DNA of 64,000 bases from Candidatus Bathyarchaeota archaeon (GCA_026014585.1 JAOZIA010000019.1:1-64000), one strand, 5' to 3'. Numbered from the stretch's first letter, positions 15,893 to 25,118 are shown. The notes: generated by a model from the sequence alone, not told the origin. Numbers and translations: made by a program.

Positions 15893-17317
15893 TTAGGTTG
15901 GTGTGCAGCCGATGAACTTGTTTGAGACATCGTTTAGCCATGGGTACAGCTTGCGCAGTTTATCCATTGACTCCGCGACTTTCTCAGCGGGGTACTCATA
16001 CGGTTGCAGTCTGCCTGCAAAGTACTCCTCATAGGCTGACATGTCAAAGAATCCATGACCCGTCAAAGCAAACATCAAAGTTTTTTCTTCGTTCTTTTCT
16101 TTGCATCGTAATGCTTCGTCGACGACGGCTTTGATTGCGTGAGCGGCTTCGGGTGCAGGAATTATGCCTTCTGAGCGCAGGAAGATTTTTGCTGCATCAA
16201 AAGCTTCAACTTGGTTGACTGCTTTGGTGCTGATTTGTTTTGCTTTTGCTAGGGCGCTGATGGTTGGTGCGATTCCGTGATATCGAAGTCCGCCTGCATG
16301 GATGGGTGCTGGCATGAAGTCATGTCCTAGCGTGTGCATGGGCACGAGTGGGGTGATTTTGGCGGTGTCGCCGTGGTCGTAGGTGTAGTATCCACGGGTA
16401 ACTTTGGGGCATGCTGTGGGTTCAACGGCGATGAACTGGGTTTGTTTGGGTGCTTTTTTGGAGACTTTGTCATGGTAGAATGGCCAGAATAAACCACTAA
16501 AGCTGCTGCCTCCGCCTATGCATCCGTAAATTGCATCAGGATAATCTTCCACAGTTGCCAGTTGCTTTTGGGCTTCTAGACCTGCAACGGTTTGGTGCAT
16601 ACAGACATGGTTAAAGACGCTGCCTATGGTGTAGTTGGCTTTTTTGCCTGTGTTTTCGCTGTTTAAGCTGTCTTCTACTGCTTCACTGATGGCGATGCCA
16701 AGGCTGCCTTTATTGTCTGGGTCTTCGGCTAAAATTTTTCTGCCTGCCTCGGTTTTGTTGCTTGGGCTGGCGACGCATTCTGCACCAAAAGCGTTCATCA
16801 TGGCTTTGCGGTATGGTTTTTGGTCAAAACTTGCGCGAACCATGTAAACGGTTGCTTCCAATCCGAATGTGTTTGCTGCAAATGAGAGCGCGCTTCCCCA
16901 TTGTCCTGCGCCTGTTTCGGTGGTGACGCGGGTGATGCCTTCTTTCATGTTGTAGTAGGCTTGGGGTACGGCGCTGTTGATTTTGTGGCTTCCAGGTGGG
17001 CTGACGCCTTCGTATTTGTAGTAGATTTTTGCAGGCGTTTTCAGTGCGGCTTCCAGTCGCAGGGCGCGGAAGAGTGGGCTGGGTCTCCAGATGCGGTAGA
17101 CATCGCGTACTTCGTCTGGAATGTTTATCCAGCGTTCTTGGCTGATTTCTTGTCCGATGATTTCTTTGGGGAAAATTTTTGGAACTATTCCGACTCCGGG
17201 TTCTTTGGTTGCGGGGTCGATGAATGGAGGAAGAGGGTGAGGTAGGTCTGGTACGACGTTGTACCATTGTTTGGGTATGTCTTCCTCTTTGAGTAGGATT
17301 TTCTTTTGAGGTTGCAT
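15893..17317 (-). CDS. trpB2: Tryptophan synthase beta-like PLP enzyme TrpB2
   Basis: 474 residues, the long TrpB2 form with an N-terminal extension ([17 protein letters not shown]). The PLP lysine is K112 in [21 protein letters not shown] and the phosphate-binding [16 protein letters not shown] are also present. TrpB2 makes tryptophan from indole and serine, often without a classical TrpA partner; no trpA or other trp gene is nearby. It is divergent from a gene for an HTH-ACT regulator, and a perfect 14-bp palindrome lies between them, suggesting control by an amino acid (inference). Confidence 0.93.
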   Translation of the reverse strand: MQPQKKILLKEEDIPKQWYNVVPDLPHPLPPFIDPATKEPGVGIVPKIFPKEIIGQEISQERWINIPDEVRDVYRIWRPSPLFRALRLEAALKTPAKIYYKYEGVSPPGSHKINSAVPQAYYNMKEGITRVTTETGAGQWGSALSFAANTFGLEATVYMVRASFDQKPYRKAMMNAFGAECVASPSNKTEAGRKILAEDPDNKGSLGIAISEAVEDSLNSENTGKKANYTIGSVFNHVCMHQTVAGLEAQKQLATVEDYPDAIYGCIGGGSSFSGLFWPFYHDKVSKKAPKQTQFIAVEPTACPKVTRGYYTYDHGDTAKITPLVPMHTLGHDFMPAPIHAGGLRYHGIAPTISALAKAKQISTKAVNQVEAFDAAKIFLRSEGIIPAPEAAHAIKAVVDEALRCKEKNEEKTLMFALTGHGFFDMSAYEEYFAGRLQPYEYPAEKVAESMDKLRKLYPWLNDVSNKFIGCTPT

Positions 17318-17372
17318 TGTTTCACCTGTGCGTAAAATGAATGTACTTTTGTGCTTTATTTAAGGCTTTTGT

Positions 17373-17386
17373 GTACATTAATGTAC
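17373..17386. promoter_or_regulatory. Perfect palindrome GTACATTAATGTAC between trpB2 and ACT regulator
   Basis: A 14-bp perfect dyad in the divergent intergenic region. Another half site ATGTAC occurs at 17341-17346. TATA-like sequences flank it (TTTTATAC near 17401 for the regulator; on the minus strand TTAAATAAAG near 17353-17363 for trpB2). It is well placed as an operator for both genes. Confidence 0.6.
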
Positions 17387-17437
17387 GTGAAAGTCAACAT
17401 TTTTATACGCCAACCAACCAAACATACACGACAACAC

Positions 17438-17941
17438 ATGTGGCAAAACATAACCCAACAACTCCAAGACTACCCCGAACGCCTCAAAGTAGCCCGCGTC
17501 CTAATAGAAAACGGACTATGCATCAAAAACAACAAAATCTACCTCAACCAAATCGAAATCCCACCCGTCCGCATCGCACGAGCCGCAGGAGTCGACCGCC
17601 GAACCGTCAACGAAACCCTAAACACCATCAAAACAATCCCCGAACTCCAACTCATCTTCGAAGGCATACGCCCCGCAGGACTCAGTCTCAAAGAAATCGC
17701 CAAACACATCAATCTGGGTGTGCTTGAAATTTCTGTAGACGACCCCCGTGTAGCAGGCATATTAGCCAGCTCCTCTAACATTCTCAATCAGGCAGGCTTA
17801 AGCATACGCCAAGCCATCGTAGACGACCCCGAACTAAGCCCAGAACCAAAACTGACCCTAATTGTGGAGAAAAAAGTACCCGGCGAAATCATCCCGGAAA
17901 TTCTGAAGATTCCCGGAGTAGCCAAAGTTTCCGTGTATTAA
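17438..17941 (+). CDS. HTH and ACT-domain regulator (COG2061-like)
   Basis: A 167-residue protein. The first half is a helix-turn-helix-type region (ERLKVARVLIENGLCIKNNK, then IPPVRIARAAGVDRRTVNET). The second half, from about residue 85, has an ACT domain pattern: LEISVDDPRVAGILASSSNI, then LSIRQAIVDDPEL and KVPGEIIPEILKIPGVAKVS. ACT domains bind amino acids, so this is probably an amino-acid-responsive repressor. Its position divergent from trpB2 with a shared palindrome suggests it controls trpB2 and itself. ATG 17438 follows a TATA-like TTTTATAC by about 30 bases. Confidence 0.78.
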   Translation: MWQNITQQLQDYPERLKVARVLIENGLCIKNNKIYLNQIEIPPVRIARAAGVDRRTVNETLNTIKTIPELQLIFEGIRPAGLSLKEIAKHINLGVLEISVDDPRVAGILASSSNILNQAGLSIRQAIVDDPELSPEPKLTLIVEKKVPGEIIPEILKIPGVAKVSVY

Positions 17942-17992
17942 TCATTCTCTATTTTGTTGGTGACTATTGATTTTCTTGCTCCTATTTGCTGT

Positions 17993-18041
17993 CTATTAGG
18001 CTCCTAATAGCCAATCATTGCAGAAAGGATAGAGAGAGGTC
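17993..18041 (+). repeat. Dispersed intergenic repeat, copy B1
   Basis: Core CTATTAGGCTCCTAATAG (17993-18010), a perfect 18-bp palindrome apart from the central pair, followed by the tail ATTGCAGAAAGGATAGAGAG and AGGTC. It is directly followed by copy B2. Confidence 0.8.
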
Positions 18042-18046
18042 AAAGT

Positions 18047-18093
18047 CTATTTGGTTCCTATTAGAAAGTCAATGCAGAAACTATAGAGGGGGA
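18047..18093 (+). repeat. Dispersed intergenic repeat, copy B2
   Basis: Core CTATTTGGTTCCTATTAG (18047-18064) and tail ATGCAGAAACTATAGAGGGG with GAC, almost identical to copy A in the tail. Same orientation as B1, giving a tandem spacing of 54 bases between cores. Confidence 0.82.
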
Positions 18094-18214
18094 CGCATTA
18101 TTGGTGTTTTTTCAAGCTATTAATGCGCCCTTTCAGGTAAACACGCTATCGCCAAAAAGGTTCCGATTGATGCACAATTTCTTTGCCTTTTAACCGCTTC
18201 ATTGGGTTGTTGTT

Positions 18215-18228
18215 AGAAAAATTTATAT
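18215..18228 (+). promoter_or_regulatory. BRE/TATA-type promoter of first thermosome gene
   Basis: AGAAAAATTTATAT. The identical 14-mer stands at 25105-25118 in front of the second thermosome gene. The predicted transcription start is about 25 bases downstream, before TTG 18274. Confidence 0.7.
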
Positions 18229-18273
18229 GGGTAAGGTGTTTTGTTGTTGTGCGCATTTAAGGAGGATTATTAC

Positions 18274-19941
18274 TTGTCATCTTACCCAACTCAGGCTGGT
18301 GGCGTTCCAGTTGTCGTCCTAAAAGAAGGTTCACAACGTTCTCGCGGAAGAGAAGCTCAACACGCCAACATAACAGCCATTAAATTTGTCGCCGAATCAG
18401 TGCGAAGCGCACTTGGACCCAAAGGCATGGACAAAATGCTCGTGGACAACTTTGGCGATGTAACAATCACAAGCGACGGAAGAACCATCCTAGACGAGAT
18501 GGATATACAAAACCCCGCAGCTAAAATGCTCGTGGAAGTAGCCAAAGCACAAGACAACGAAGCCGGCGACGGCACAACCAGCGTCGTAATCATCAGCGGC
18601 GAACTTTTAGCCAAAGCAGAAGAACTCACAGAAAAAAACATTCACCCAACCGTAATTGAAGATGGCTACAAAAAAGCCGCCGAAAAAGCCCTTGAGGTTT
18701 TAGAAAAAATCGCGATACCAGTTGATTTAGAAAAATCAGACTTTCTAAAGAAAGCCGCCGAAACCGCAATGGGAAGCAAAATCGTTGCTGAACACAAAAC
18801 GTATCTTGCAGACATCGCCGTTAAAGCCATGCTTGCAACCGCCCAAAAACAAGCAGATGGCAGATACAAAGCTGATGTTGACGATGTGAAGGTGGAAAAG
18901 AAAGTCGGCGAATCACTCCAAGCAACCACACTAATTAACGGCATAGTTTTAGACAAAGAAATTGTTCACTCAGGCATGCCCAAACGCATCGAAAACGCCA
19001 AAATTGCGCTTCTAGATGCTTCCATAGAGAATGAGAAAACAGAGTTGGATTCAAAACTCAGCATAGAGAGCCCAGAAAAAATGGTTGCTTTCCTTCATGA
19101 AGAAGAAGTTATGCTGGAAAACATGGTTAAAAAGATAATTGATTCAGGCGCAAACGTTGTCGTTTGCCAAAAAGGCATTGATGACTTGGCGCAGCATTTT
19201 CTTGCAAGAAAAGGAATAGTTGCAATCAGACGCGCCAAAAAATCTGATATGGAAAAACTCTCCAAAGCAGTCGGCGCCAACATCCTAAGCAACCTTGACG
19301 CGCTCTCCGCTAAAGACTTAGGCGAAGCAAGCATCGTTGAGGAACGAAAAGTTGGCGATGACAAAATGACCTTCATTGAAGGATGTAAGCATCCTCGTTC
19401 AGTCACCATCCTAATCCGCGGCGGAACAATGCGTATGACCACAGAAGCCGAACGCAGCATACACGACGCACTATGCGTAGTAAAAGACTTGCTACTTGAA
19501 CCAAAAATCGTTGCTGGCGGAAGCGCTCCAGAAATGGAAATGGCAACTGCGCTCAGGAATTATGCACAAACCTTGCCGGGACGTGAACAGCTCGCAGTCA
19601 AAGTTTTCGCAGACGCCCTCGAAGCCATACCCACAACACTTGCAGAAAACGCAGGCTTTGACCCAATCGACATTATCTCCGAACTGCGCTCAAAACATGC
19701 AAAAGGCGAAACATGGGCTGGTCTTGAAGTGCTCTCAGGCAAAATCGTGGACATGACAACAACTGATGTCTTTGAACCGCTATCAGTAAAGAAGCAAATC
19801 ATAAAATCCGCAAGCGAAGCAGCCTCAATAACTCTACGAATCGACGATGTTATTGCATCAGAGAAAATGAAGGCGCCACCAACTCCACCAGGAGGCGCAG
19901 GCGGAATGGGCGTTGGTGGAGGATATCCAGGAGGATTCTAA
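18274..19941 (+). CDS. Thermosome (group II chaperonin) subunit, divergent paralogue
   Basis: A 555-residue group II chaperonin subunit that forms double-ring ATP-driven folding chambers. TTG 18274 is chosen because AAGGAGGA lies seven bases upstream. Typical features are [11 protein letters not shown] near the N-terminus, the ATPase motif GDGTT, the apical/intermediate domains and a Gly-rich tail. It departs from the canonical sequence at nucleotide-pocket positions: [11 protein letters not shown] replaces the usual TNDGATIL, and [10 protein letters not shown] replaces VAGGGAPE, which the second paralogue at 25.2 kb keeps. The two probably form a mixed ring. rpoK follows after three bases. 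Confidence 0.95.
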   Translation: MSSYPTQAGGVPVVVLKEGSQRSRGREAQHANITAIKFVAESVRSALGPKGMDKMLVDNFGDVTITSDGRTILDEMDIQNPAAKMLVEVAKAQDNEAGDGTTSVVIISGELLAKAEELTEKNIHPTVIEDGYKKAAEKALEVLEKIAIPVDLEKSDFLKKAAETAMGSKIVAEHKTYLADIAVKAMLATAQKQADGRYKADVDDVKVEKKVGESLQATTLINGIVLDKEIVHSGMPKRIENAKIALLDASIENEKTELDSKLSIESPEKMVAFLHEEEVMLENMVKKIIDSGANVVVCQKGIDDLAQHFLARKGIVAIRRAKKSDMEKLSKAVGANILSNLDALSAKDLGEASIVEERKVGDDKMTFIEGCKHPRSVTILIRGGTMRMTTEAERSIHDALCVVKDLLLEPKIVAGGSAPEMEMATALRNYAQTLPGREQLAVKVFADALEAIPTTLAENAGFDPIDIISELRSKHAKGETWAGLEVLSGKIVDMTTTDVFEPLSVKKQIIKSASEAASITLRIDDVIASEKMKAPPTPPGGAGGMGVGGGYPGGF

Positions 19942-19944
19942 AAG

Positions 19945-20190
19945 TTGTCAAACCAAACCGTTAATGTAGGTCCCCCAAAAATCACGCGATTTGAAAAAGC
20001 CAGAATCGTGGGCGCTCGTGCGCTTCAAATCAGCATGGGAGCACCTATACTTGTTGATGCTGACGAAAGCATCTCAAACCCCATCGACATTGCACTTAAA
20101 GAATTAGCCGCGGCAATTCTGCCTATTACCATTCGCAGAACACTGCCCGACGGGACTTTCCAAGATATTCCGCTTAAATGGCTCTCTTAA
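19945..20190 (+). CDS. rpoK: DNA-directed RNA polymerase subunit K (Rpo6)
   Basis: 81 residues, the archaeal homologue of eukaryotic Rpb6 and bacterial omega. It shows the conserved core [20 protein letters not shown] and [18 protein letters not shown], ending in the IRRTLPDG segment typical of Rpo6. The start is TTG, nine bases after GGAGGATTC. It follows the first thermosome gene by three bases, so co-transcription is likely. Confidence 0.93.
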   Translation: MSNQTVNVGPPKITRFEKARIVGARALQISMGAPILVDADESISNPIDIALKELAAAILPITIRRTLPDGTFQDIPLKWLS

Positions 20191-20346
20191 GCCATTTTTC
20201 TAACTATTTTTAGCTACTTTTTAATGTTATATTGCTCAGTTTATTTTGTAGTAGTTTGATGTTGCTGGGTTGTATGCTTTTATTTCAGGTAAGAGTTTAA
20301 ATCTGGTATCCAGCATGCATTCTGATATTGCAGGTATGTGACTGTT

Positions 20347-21201
20347 ATGGCTAAAGATGTAGTGCTAATCGTAGGTTTAGGCGAAGTAGGGCAATCCCTT
20401 TATGAAATCATAGATGAAACAGAAAAATTCGATGTTTATGGCTTAGACGCTGACCAGCAAAAACAGCAAGCCATCGCCGGCAACCGAACACCACCCACAA
20501 GCATTGATGTTATGCATATCTGCTTTGGATGCGCGGTACAGGAGAAATTCCAAGCCCTCACAGTTGAATACATCAAAAAGATCCAGCCTAAACTCACAAT
20601 CATAGACAGCACTGTTCCTCCAGGCACAACACAGAATATTTTTGAACAAACCAAAGCGGCTCTGGTTCATTCGCCAATTCAGGGCATGCACAAAACGCTT
20701 GAAACCATGAAGTCTGACATAAAATTCTGGAACAAATACGTTGGTCCCACCTCGCATCAAGCTGCACAGTTAGCAAAGGAGCATTTTGAAAAAGTCGGCT
20801 TAACCGTTAAGGTTCTGGCAGGTACAGTTGAAACAGAACTCTCCAAGCTCTACGAGACAGTGTACATGGCTTGGATGATAACTTTTTTCCAAGAAGCCCA
20901 CCGTGCCGCACGCAAATTTGGTGCAGATTTTGAGCAAACTGTGGAGATGATAGAGGACATTCAACGTGCCAAACTCAATAAGCCCCTGCAATATCCAGCT
21001 TTTATCGGCGGGCACTGCTTAATCCCCAACACGAAGCTTTTGCTCAGTGTTTACGATTCCGATTTGCTACGGGATATGCTCAAGTCAAATGAGAAACGCC
21101 AAAAAGAAATGCAAGACCCCTCCGTTGCTGAAGAAGTGGAAAAAATCAAGAAACGCAGCGAAAAACTCCAGCAGGAACTGCTAAAAAAACTTGGCTCTTA
21201 A
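20347..21201 (+). CDS. UDP-sugar dehydrogenase-like protein, short form
   Basis: About 284 residues related to UDP-glucose/UDP-ManNAc dehydrogenases. The N-terminal Rossmann domain has VVLIVGLGEVGQSLYEI and IIDSTVPPGTT. The central helices include VETELSKLYETVYMAWM, and the catalytic-cysteine loop is FIGGHCLIPN with Cys224. The usual C-terminal UDP-binding Rossmann domain is missing: after the cysteine only a charged helical tail remains. It may act on a different substrate or depend on a partner. Two GT2 genes follow on the other strand, with four bases of overlap at the convergent 3' ends. Confidence 0.72.
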   Translation: MAKDVVLIVGLGEVGQSLYEIIDETEKFDVYGLDADQQKQQAIAGNRTPPTSIDVMHICFGCAVQEKFQALTVEYIKKIQPKLTIIDSTVPPGTTQNIFEQTKAALVHSPIQGMHKTLETMKSDIKFWNKYVGPTSHQAAQLAKEHFEKVGLTVKVLAGTVETELSKLYETVYMAWMITFFQEAHRAARKFGADFEQTVEMIEDIQRAKLNKPLQYPAFIGGHCLIPNTKLLLSVYDSDLLRDMLKSNEKRQKEMQDPSVAEEVEKIKKRSEKLQQELLKKLGS

Positions 21202-22097
21202 TGCGGACTTGAGGCAGGTCTTTGAGCTCTTAGCAGTCCAAGCATGTAATACAGCCTAACCAATGGGTGAATGTAAGCTATTGAGGGTTCTTTGGTTTTA
21301 AACGCCACAAAAACCCCTGTAAATGGCGAGGTGAAGAAGCGGTATATTATGCCGAATTTGGTAACTGGTGGGGCACGGTTGGTTTCGGATTCGATGCGTT
21401 TCCAAATCTCATACAGCTGAGTGCCATACCAGAATTGGTGATGAAGCTCCTGCATTAAACCCTTGCGCATGTGAATTGATTGCACATTATAGTCAACAAT
21501 CCACTGATAACCCGCTTCATGCAGCTTATAAGCTAAAATCGTGTCCACGCCCGCGTTAACCGGCATTTTTGGGAACCCCCCGATTTCCCGCATAACTTTG
21601 GTTTTGTAAATGGTATTATCCAACGTTTTACCCAGAGTGAACGCAGACATCTGCCTAGACCGCAGCCACGATGCCAACTGAGCCTCGCCACGGTACTTTT
21701 TAGCCACATACATCTGAAGGTTTTTTACTCCACGAGGTTTGTCTGCAAAACGCATTCCTGAAGCCGCCGCAACCTTGGGGTCAGATAGCAATTGAGGAAT
21801 CTTTTTCCACCACTGTGGGTTCAAAAACAGGTCTTGCTCAAAACTGATAAAATCTTCAGCTTCTACATGTTTTAGGGTGGTGTTTGCGCCATCGCTTATA
21901 CCTTTGCCCTCGTTTGAGACAACTGTCCACCCAAATGCTTTGGCAATTTCTCTGGTTTTGTCGGTGCTTCCGTCGTCAGAGACGATTTTTTTGCCCACGT
22001 ACTCTTTGGGGACTGCGTGCTCGATTTGTTTGAGCACCACTGGCAGGGTTGCCTCTCCATCTTTTGTCCACATTACCAAGTCTACCTTGCCAATCAC
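21198..22097 (-). CDS. Glycosyltransferase family 2
   Basis: 299 residues with a GT-A fold: MWTKDGEATLPVVLKQI, the DDGSTDKTREIAKAF nucleotide-binding motif, a DXD-like EDFISFEQDLFL, and the acceptor region GGFPKMPVNAGVDTILAYKL. The C-terminus carries amphipathic segments (FFTSPFTGVFVAFK) that suggest membrane association. It is a tandem paralogue of the next gene; both have the same upstream element. A role in surface glycan or N-glycan assembly is likely. Confidence 0.85.
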   Translation of the reverse strand: MIGKVDLVMWTKDGEATLPVVLKQIEHAVPKEYVGKKIVSDDGSTDKTREIAKAFGWTVVSNEGKGISDGANTTLKHVEAEDFISFEQDLFLNPQWWKKIPQLLSDPKVAAASGMRFADKPRGVKNLQMYVAKKYRGEAQLASWLRSRQMSAFTLGKTLDNTIYKTKVMREIGGFPKMPVNAGVDTILAYKLHEAGYQWIVDYNVQSIHMRKGLMQELHHQFWYGTQLYEIWKRIESETNRAPPVTKFGIIYRFFTSPFTGVFVAFKTKEPSIAYIHPLVRLYYMLGLLRAQRPASSPH

Positions 22098-22137
22098 GCA
22101 ATTAACCCCAAAGTTAAACGCAACAGAGAAGAAACTA

Positions 22138-22151
22138 TTATTTAAAAATAA
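22138..22151 (-). promoter_or_regulatory. TATA-like element upstream of GT2 gene
   Basis: TTATTTAAAAATAA, identical to 23047-23060 upstream of the neighbouring GT2 paralogue, 41 bases before this gene's start. Probably the core promoter. Confidence 0.5.
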
Positions 22152-22160
22152 AGCAGTTGC

Positions 22161-23000
22161 TCAATTTTTTTTGGAAGCCTGTTTTCTCCAGTTTATTTCG
22201 CTACTGATGTGATAGTAGCGGATTAAGGGGTAAGCATAGATGACTTTGGGGCAGTTCTTTTTTATTGCAATCTGCAGGGCTCGGATGGGGCTGGTGATTA
22301 ATATTCGAAACAGTTTAAGTAAATTGTTATCTGGCTTTCTTGTGGGGCAATATGGGGTTCTAGAGCATAACTCGTTAAGCTTGTATTCATGTTCAACTGC
22401 GCCGCGAAAATTGCTTCTGATGTGGTCAGAAACAACTTCTGTATCTATTACCCAACGATAAGGCGTCTTGGTCTGAATAAATTTCATCAGCACGGTGTCA
22501 GTGCAGAGTTTGCAAATATCGGGAAAACCGCCAACTGAACGCACCACTTTGGTTCGGAACAAATTGTTGTCCATACTGACCAGCAAAGAGCGTTTAGCGG
22601 GGTCACCGTACTGCCACTGATCGAGCAAACGTAAAACCGGGTTTGTGGGTATTCTGATGCCCTGTGCACACGCAACGTTAGGGTCATCTAAGTGCTTGGA
22701 AATTTTTGTCCACCACTCCCTTGTCAAAACAACATCTTGTTCTACGCTGACAAAAAATTCCTGATCCACGTGACTTAAGGCTTCGTTGGCTCCACTTGAT
22801 ATACCGCTTTTCGGGTTCGGATACACTGTCCAACCAAAACGTTTAGCAATTTCTGGTGTGCCGTCTGTGCTGTGGTCGTCAACCATGATTTTGTGGCAGA
22901 TGCGCTCGCGAGGAATAACTCTGTCGATTTGTGCAAGTACAGTGGGCAGGTAGGCTGCGCCGTTTTTTGTCCACATGACTATGTCAACGTTGCCAACCAT
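22161..23000 (-). CDS. Glycosyltransferase family 2, paralogue
   Basis: 279 residues, clearly homologous to the neighbour at 21.2 kb: MWTKNGAAYLPTVLAQIDRV, VDDHSTDGTPEIAKRFGW, VSVEQDVVLTREWW and GGFPDICKLCTDTVLMKFI. These mark the nucleotide-sugar site and acceptor domain of a GT-A enzyme. The duplication probably gives two successive sugar additions (inference). The gene has its own promoter element at 23047-23060. Confidence 0.85.
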   Translation of the reverse strand: MVGNVDIVMWTKNGAAYLPTVLAQIDRVIPRERICHKIMVDDHSTDGTPEIAKRFGWTVYPNPKSGISSGANEALSHVDQEFFVSVEQDVVLTREWWTKISKHLDDPNVACAQGIRIPTNPVLRLLDQWQYGDPAKRSLLVSMDNNLFRTKVVRSVGGFPDICKLCTDTVLMKFIQTKTPYRWVIDTEVVSDHIRSNFRGAVEHEYKLNELCSRTPYCPTRKPDNNLLKLFRILITSPIRALQIAIKKNCPKVIYAYPLIRYYHISSEINWRKQASKKN

Positions 23001-23046
23001 TTCAGAACATCCAAAGAGCAGTTAAGTAACCTATAGAGGACGACTG

Positions 23047-23060
23047 TTATTTAAAAATAA
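23047..23060 (-). promoter_or_regulatory. TATA-like element upstream of GT2 paralogue
   Basis: TTATTTAAAAATAA, the same 14-mer as at 22138-22151, 47 bases before the start at 23000. Confidence 0.5.
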
Positions 23061-23085
23061 TAGGACAAAGTTTATGATATGTTTG

Positions 23086-23601
23086 TTACTGTTTGGGAAT
23101 TACCATTTTTTTAACATAAGTTTTAATGTCCTCTGATTCGCCGTAAACTACAAGTTTGCCGTCTTCTTGAGGTATAATTGAAAGGTTTAGTTCCTGTGCT
23201 AGCTGCCTTAACCGTTCCGTGGGTAACTCCTCAATGGGTTCAACTCTTATCCATTTTTGGTTTCTGGGTACACCTGCAACAAACTTGTTTTCGTCTTCTT
23301 TTCGGCTTGAGCAGGTTGGGCAAACGGGGCATTTTGTTTCTTCTAGTTCCCTCAAAAACGTATCGGTGTATTCTGCTCCAAAAATCTCTTCTGTTTTGTT
23401 GATTATGAAGGCTTCAACTATGTCGAGGCATTCTTGGGATTTTGCTAATGATTCGCCGCTGCCTTTTTCTGCTGGCGAAATTTCCAGCATGCATTTGGCT
23501 GCACGTAAATCAACCATTATGTTTGCTGGGATTTCTACTCCTTTTTTTGTTAGTGTTATGGTCATGTCTTCAAGGATTTTCCAGGTTGCCGCGTTACTCA
23601 T
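23086..23601 (-). CDS. DUF2096-like protein
   Basis: 171 residues. The N-terminal helical domain (TWKILEDMTITLTKKGVEIP, then LRAAKCMLEISPAEKG) matches the archaeal DUF2096 family. The middle has TKCPVCPTCSSRKED, a possible metal-binding cysteine cluster, and the C-terminus an alpha/beta segment (LPTERLRQLAQELNLSIIPQ). Its function is unknown. It stands alone between glycosyltransferases and the PAS gene. Confidence 0.65.
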   Translation of the reverse strand: MSNAATWKILEDMTITLTKKGVEIPANIMVDLRAAKCMLEISPAEKGSGESLAKSQECLDIVEAFIINKTEEIFGAEYTDTFLRELEETKCPVCPTCSSRKEDENKFVAGVPRNQKWIRVEPIEELPTERLRQLAQELNLSIIPQEDGKLVVYGESEDIKTYVKKMVIPKQ

Positions 23602-23712
23602 AACTTCACCCTAAGCTAGAATGGTAACTTAAAGAGTTTAAGCGTATCTGCGTCTTAGAAAAAAATAAATCATAAACTCGCTTTCCTTATAATATACAAG
23701 GTGGCTTGTTTT

Positions 23713-24162
23713 ATGGATGATGAAAAACAGCAAACCGTGCCCTCACCAACAGGGTTTATGCAGTTTGAAAACGGTGCACTGTTTAAGGAACAGCTTGCTG
23801 CAATGCTAAATTTTTTACCTGTAGAAATCACTTTCATCGACGAAAACGACACAGTGCGCTACTTTAATCAGCCACAAAAAATGATTTTCATGCGAACCAA
23901 AGCCATCATCGGCAGAAAAGTGCAGAACTGTCACCCAGCCAAAAGCCTCGATACCGTAAATAAAATCGTGGAATCCTTCAAAAACGGCAAAAAAAGCTTG
24001 GCTGAGTTTTGGATAAACCTAAACAACCGTATCATCTACATCCGCTTCTACGCCATCAGAAACCCCGCAGGAAAATATTTAGGTACAATGGAAGTGGTGC
24101 AAGATATCACTGAAGCCCGTGCTTTGCAAGGTGAGCGGCGACTGCTGGATTGGACAGATTAG
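23713..24162 (+). CDS. PAS-domain protein
   Basis: About 149 residues. A single PAS domain covers roughly residues 25-140: LNFLPVEITFIDENDTVRYF, IIGRKVQNCHPAKSLDTVNK, AEFWINLNNRIIYIRFYAI and the end LGTMEVVQDITEAR. It resembles the PAS domain at the C-terminus of DUF438 proteins, where the PAS senses redox state or ligand. There is no kinase or HTH domain, so it must act through a partner. It overlaps the thyA-like gene tail-to-tail by four bases. Confidence 0.8.
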   Translation: MDDEKQQTVPSPTGFMQFENGALFKEQLAAMLNFLPVEITFIDENDTVRYFNQPQKMIFMRTKAIIGRKVQNCHPAKSLDTVNKIVESFKNGKKSLAEFWINLNNRIIYIRFYAIRNPAGKYLGTMEVVQDITEARALQGERRLLDWTD

Positions 24163-24893
24163 TTTTGTTGTTTCTCTTTTTCTTTCTCGTTTAGTGTTTT
24201 TGCTAACCGTTTTGTGTTGTCTTTGGGTTCCACCAATTCCTGAACCAGTTTGTATTGGCGTTGGTAGATGTGACAGTTTTTGCTGTGGAAAATCAGCTTA
24301 CCCGTTTTCAAATTCAACCCGCCGCGCTCATTGATTTCTGCAACAAACGCTTCATTGAAAAGTTGTAGTCCTGCAATGTTTGCTGGTAATCCGCCGTAGG
24401 CGTCCCAGCTTCGGAAGTAGCAGGTTAGGTGCATTTGGTTGTCAAGGATTTCCGTGTCAATTAGGCTTAGGCAGGGTGGCTCACTTTTTTTGTGGCTGGC
24501 ATCATATTTTTCTATGTCTCCGGGTAAACGGATGACCATGGTGACTTGTCGGTCTCTTTGCTCTTCCGCATACCGTTTCACGACTTCTTCAATTTGGTTT
24601 ATTGGTTTGTTTAGTCGGCTGCCGTAAGTGTAAACTTCGGTTTCTTCACATTCGCCACTCCACAAATATTCAAGCGCGTAACCCTGCACGTACTTGAAAT
24701 CGCATGGTGCCTTATCACTGACCAGTGGACGGTTTTCTGGGTGGGCGATTTCGATGGAGAGGTTGAGTTTTTTGGTTTCGGTTTCCTCAGAGCCAAACCC
24801 GACTTTGAATATGTCACCTTCCTTCCATATTGTGTTTAAAACTTTGAACCATGCATCTGGGCAATCAAATGCGGAAATCTTTACGTGCTTCAA
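24159..24893 (-). CDS. thyA: Archaeal-type thymidylate synthase ThyA
   Basis: 244 residues. The catalytic Cys141 sits in EPPCLSLID, and YFRSWDAYGGLPANIAGLQL provides the conserved Arg/Asp/Asn of the dUMP site. This matches the divergent archaeal ThyA class, which methylates dUMP using a reduced pterin. The C-terminus (HIYQRQYKLVQEL) is followed by a charged lysine/glutamate tail. The start is TTG 24893 preceded by GAGGGAT. It is divergent from the second thermosome gene. Confidence 0.85.
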   Translation of the reverse strand: MKHVKISAFDCPDAWFKVLNTIWKEGDIFKVGFGSEETETKKLNLSIEIAHPENRPLVSDKAPCDFKYVQGYALEYLWSGECEETEVYTYGSRLNKPINQIEEVVKRYAEEQRDRQVTMVIRLPGDIEKYDASHKKSEPPCLSLIDTEILDNQMHLTCYFRSWDAYGGLPANIAGLQLFNEAFVAEINERGGLNLKTGKLIFHSKNCHIYQRQYKLVQELVEPKDNTKRLAKTLNEKEKEKQQN

Positions 24894-25104
24894 ACAGTTT
24901 ATCCCTCAACGTACCCTCTAATAGGCTATCTTTTGTTCTGGCAAGATATAAAACTGGCGTAATTAAGAAAAACAACGTTTAGGTTAGGAGTTACCTTTCT
25001 TTTTGTATCTGCGTTTGTGTGCCTATAAATAAAGGGGATATAGAAAACAGCAAGTTATCCGCCTCTATTTCGGGGTTGCTATTGTTGGGTTTATTCTGTG
25101 TTTG

Positions 25105-25118
25105 AGAAAAATTTATAT
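25105..25118 (+). promoter_or_regulatory. BRE/TATA-type promoter of second thermosome gene
   Basis: AGAAAAATTTATAT, identical to 18215-18228. It lies about 60 bases before ATG 25178. Confidence 0.7.

Larger units (their letters stand above)
17942..18273. other. Gene-free interval with two repeat copies and the thermosome promoter
   Basis: No protein gene is seen in these 332 bases. The interval contains two tandem copies of the dispersed repeat (17993-18041 and 18047-18093), a short inverted pair around AATGCGCC (18099-18131 region), and the promoter of the first thermosome gene. Confidence 0.7.

Noticed and set aside
17341-17727. Second frame overlapping the ACT regulator with very basic composition.
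   Set aside because: It is an out-of-frame shadow of a C-rich coding region, full of Pro/Arg/Thr, without any motif.
18241-18273. Earlier in-frame start for the first thermosome gene at TTG 18241.
   Set aside because: The added residues cover the AAGGAGGA ribosome-binding site and follow the promoter too closely; TTG 18274 fits spacing and alignment.
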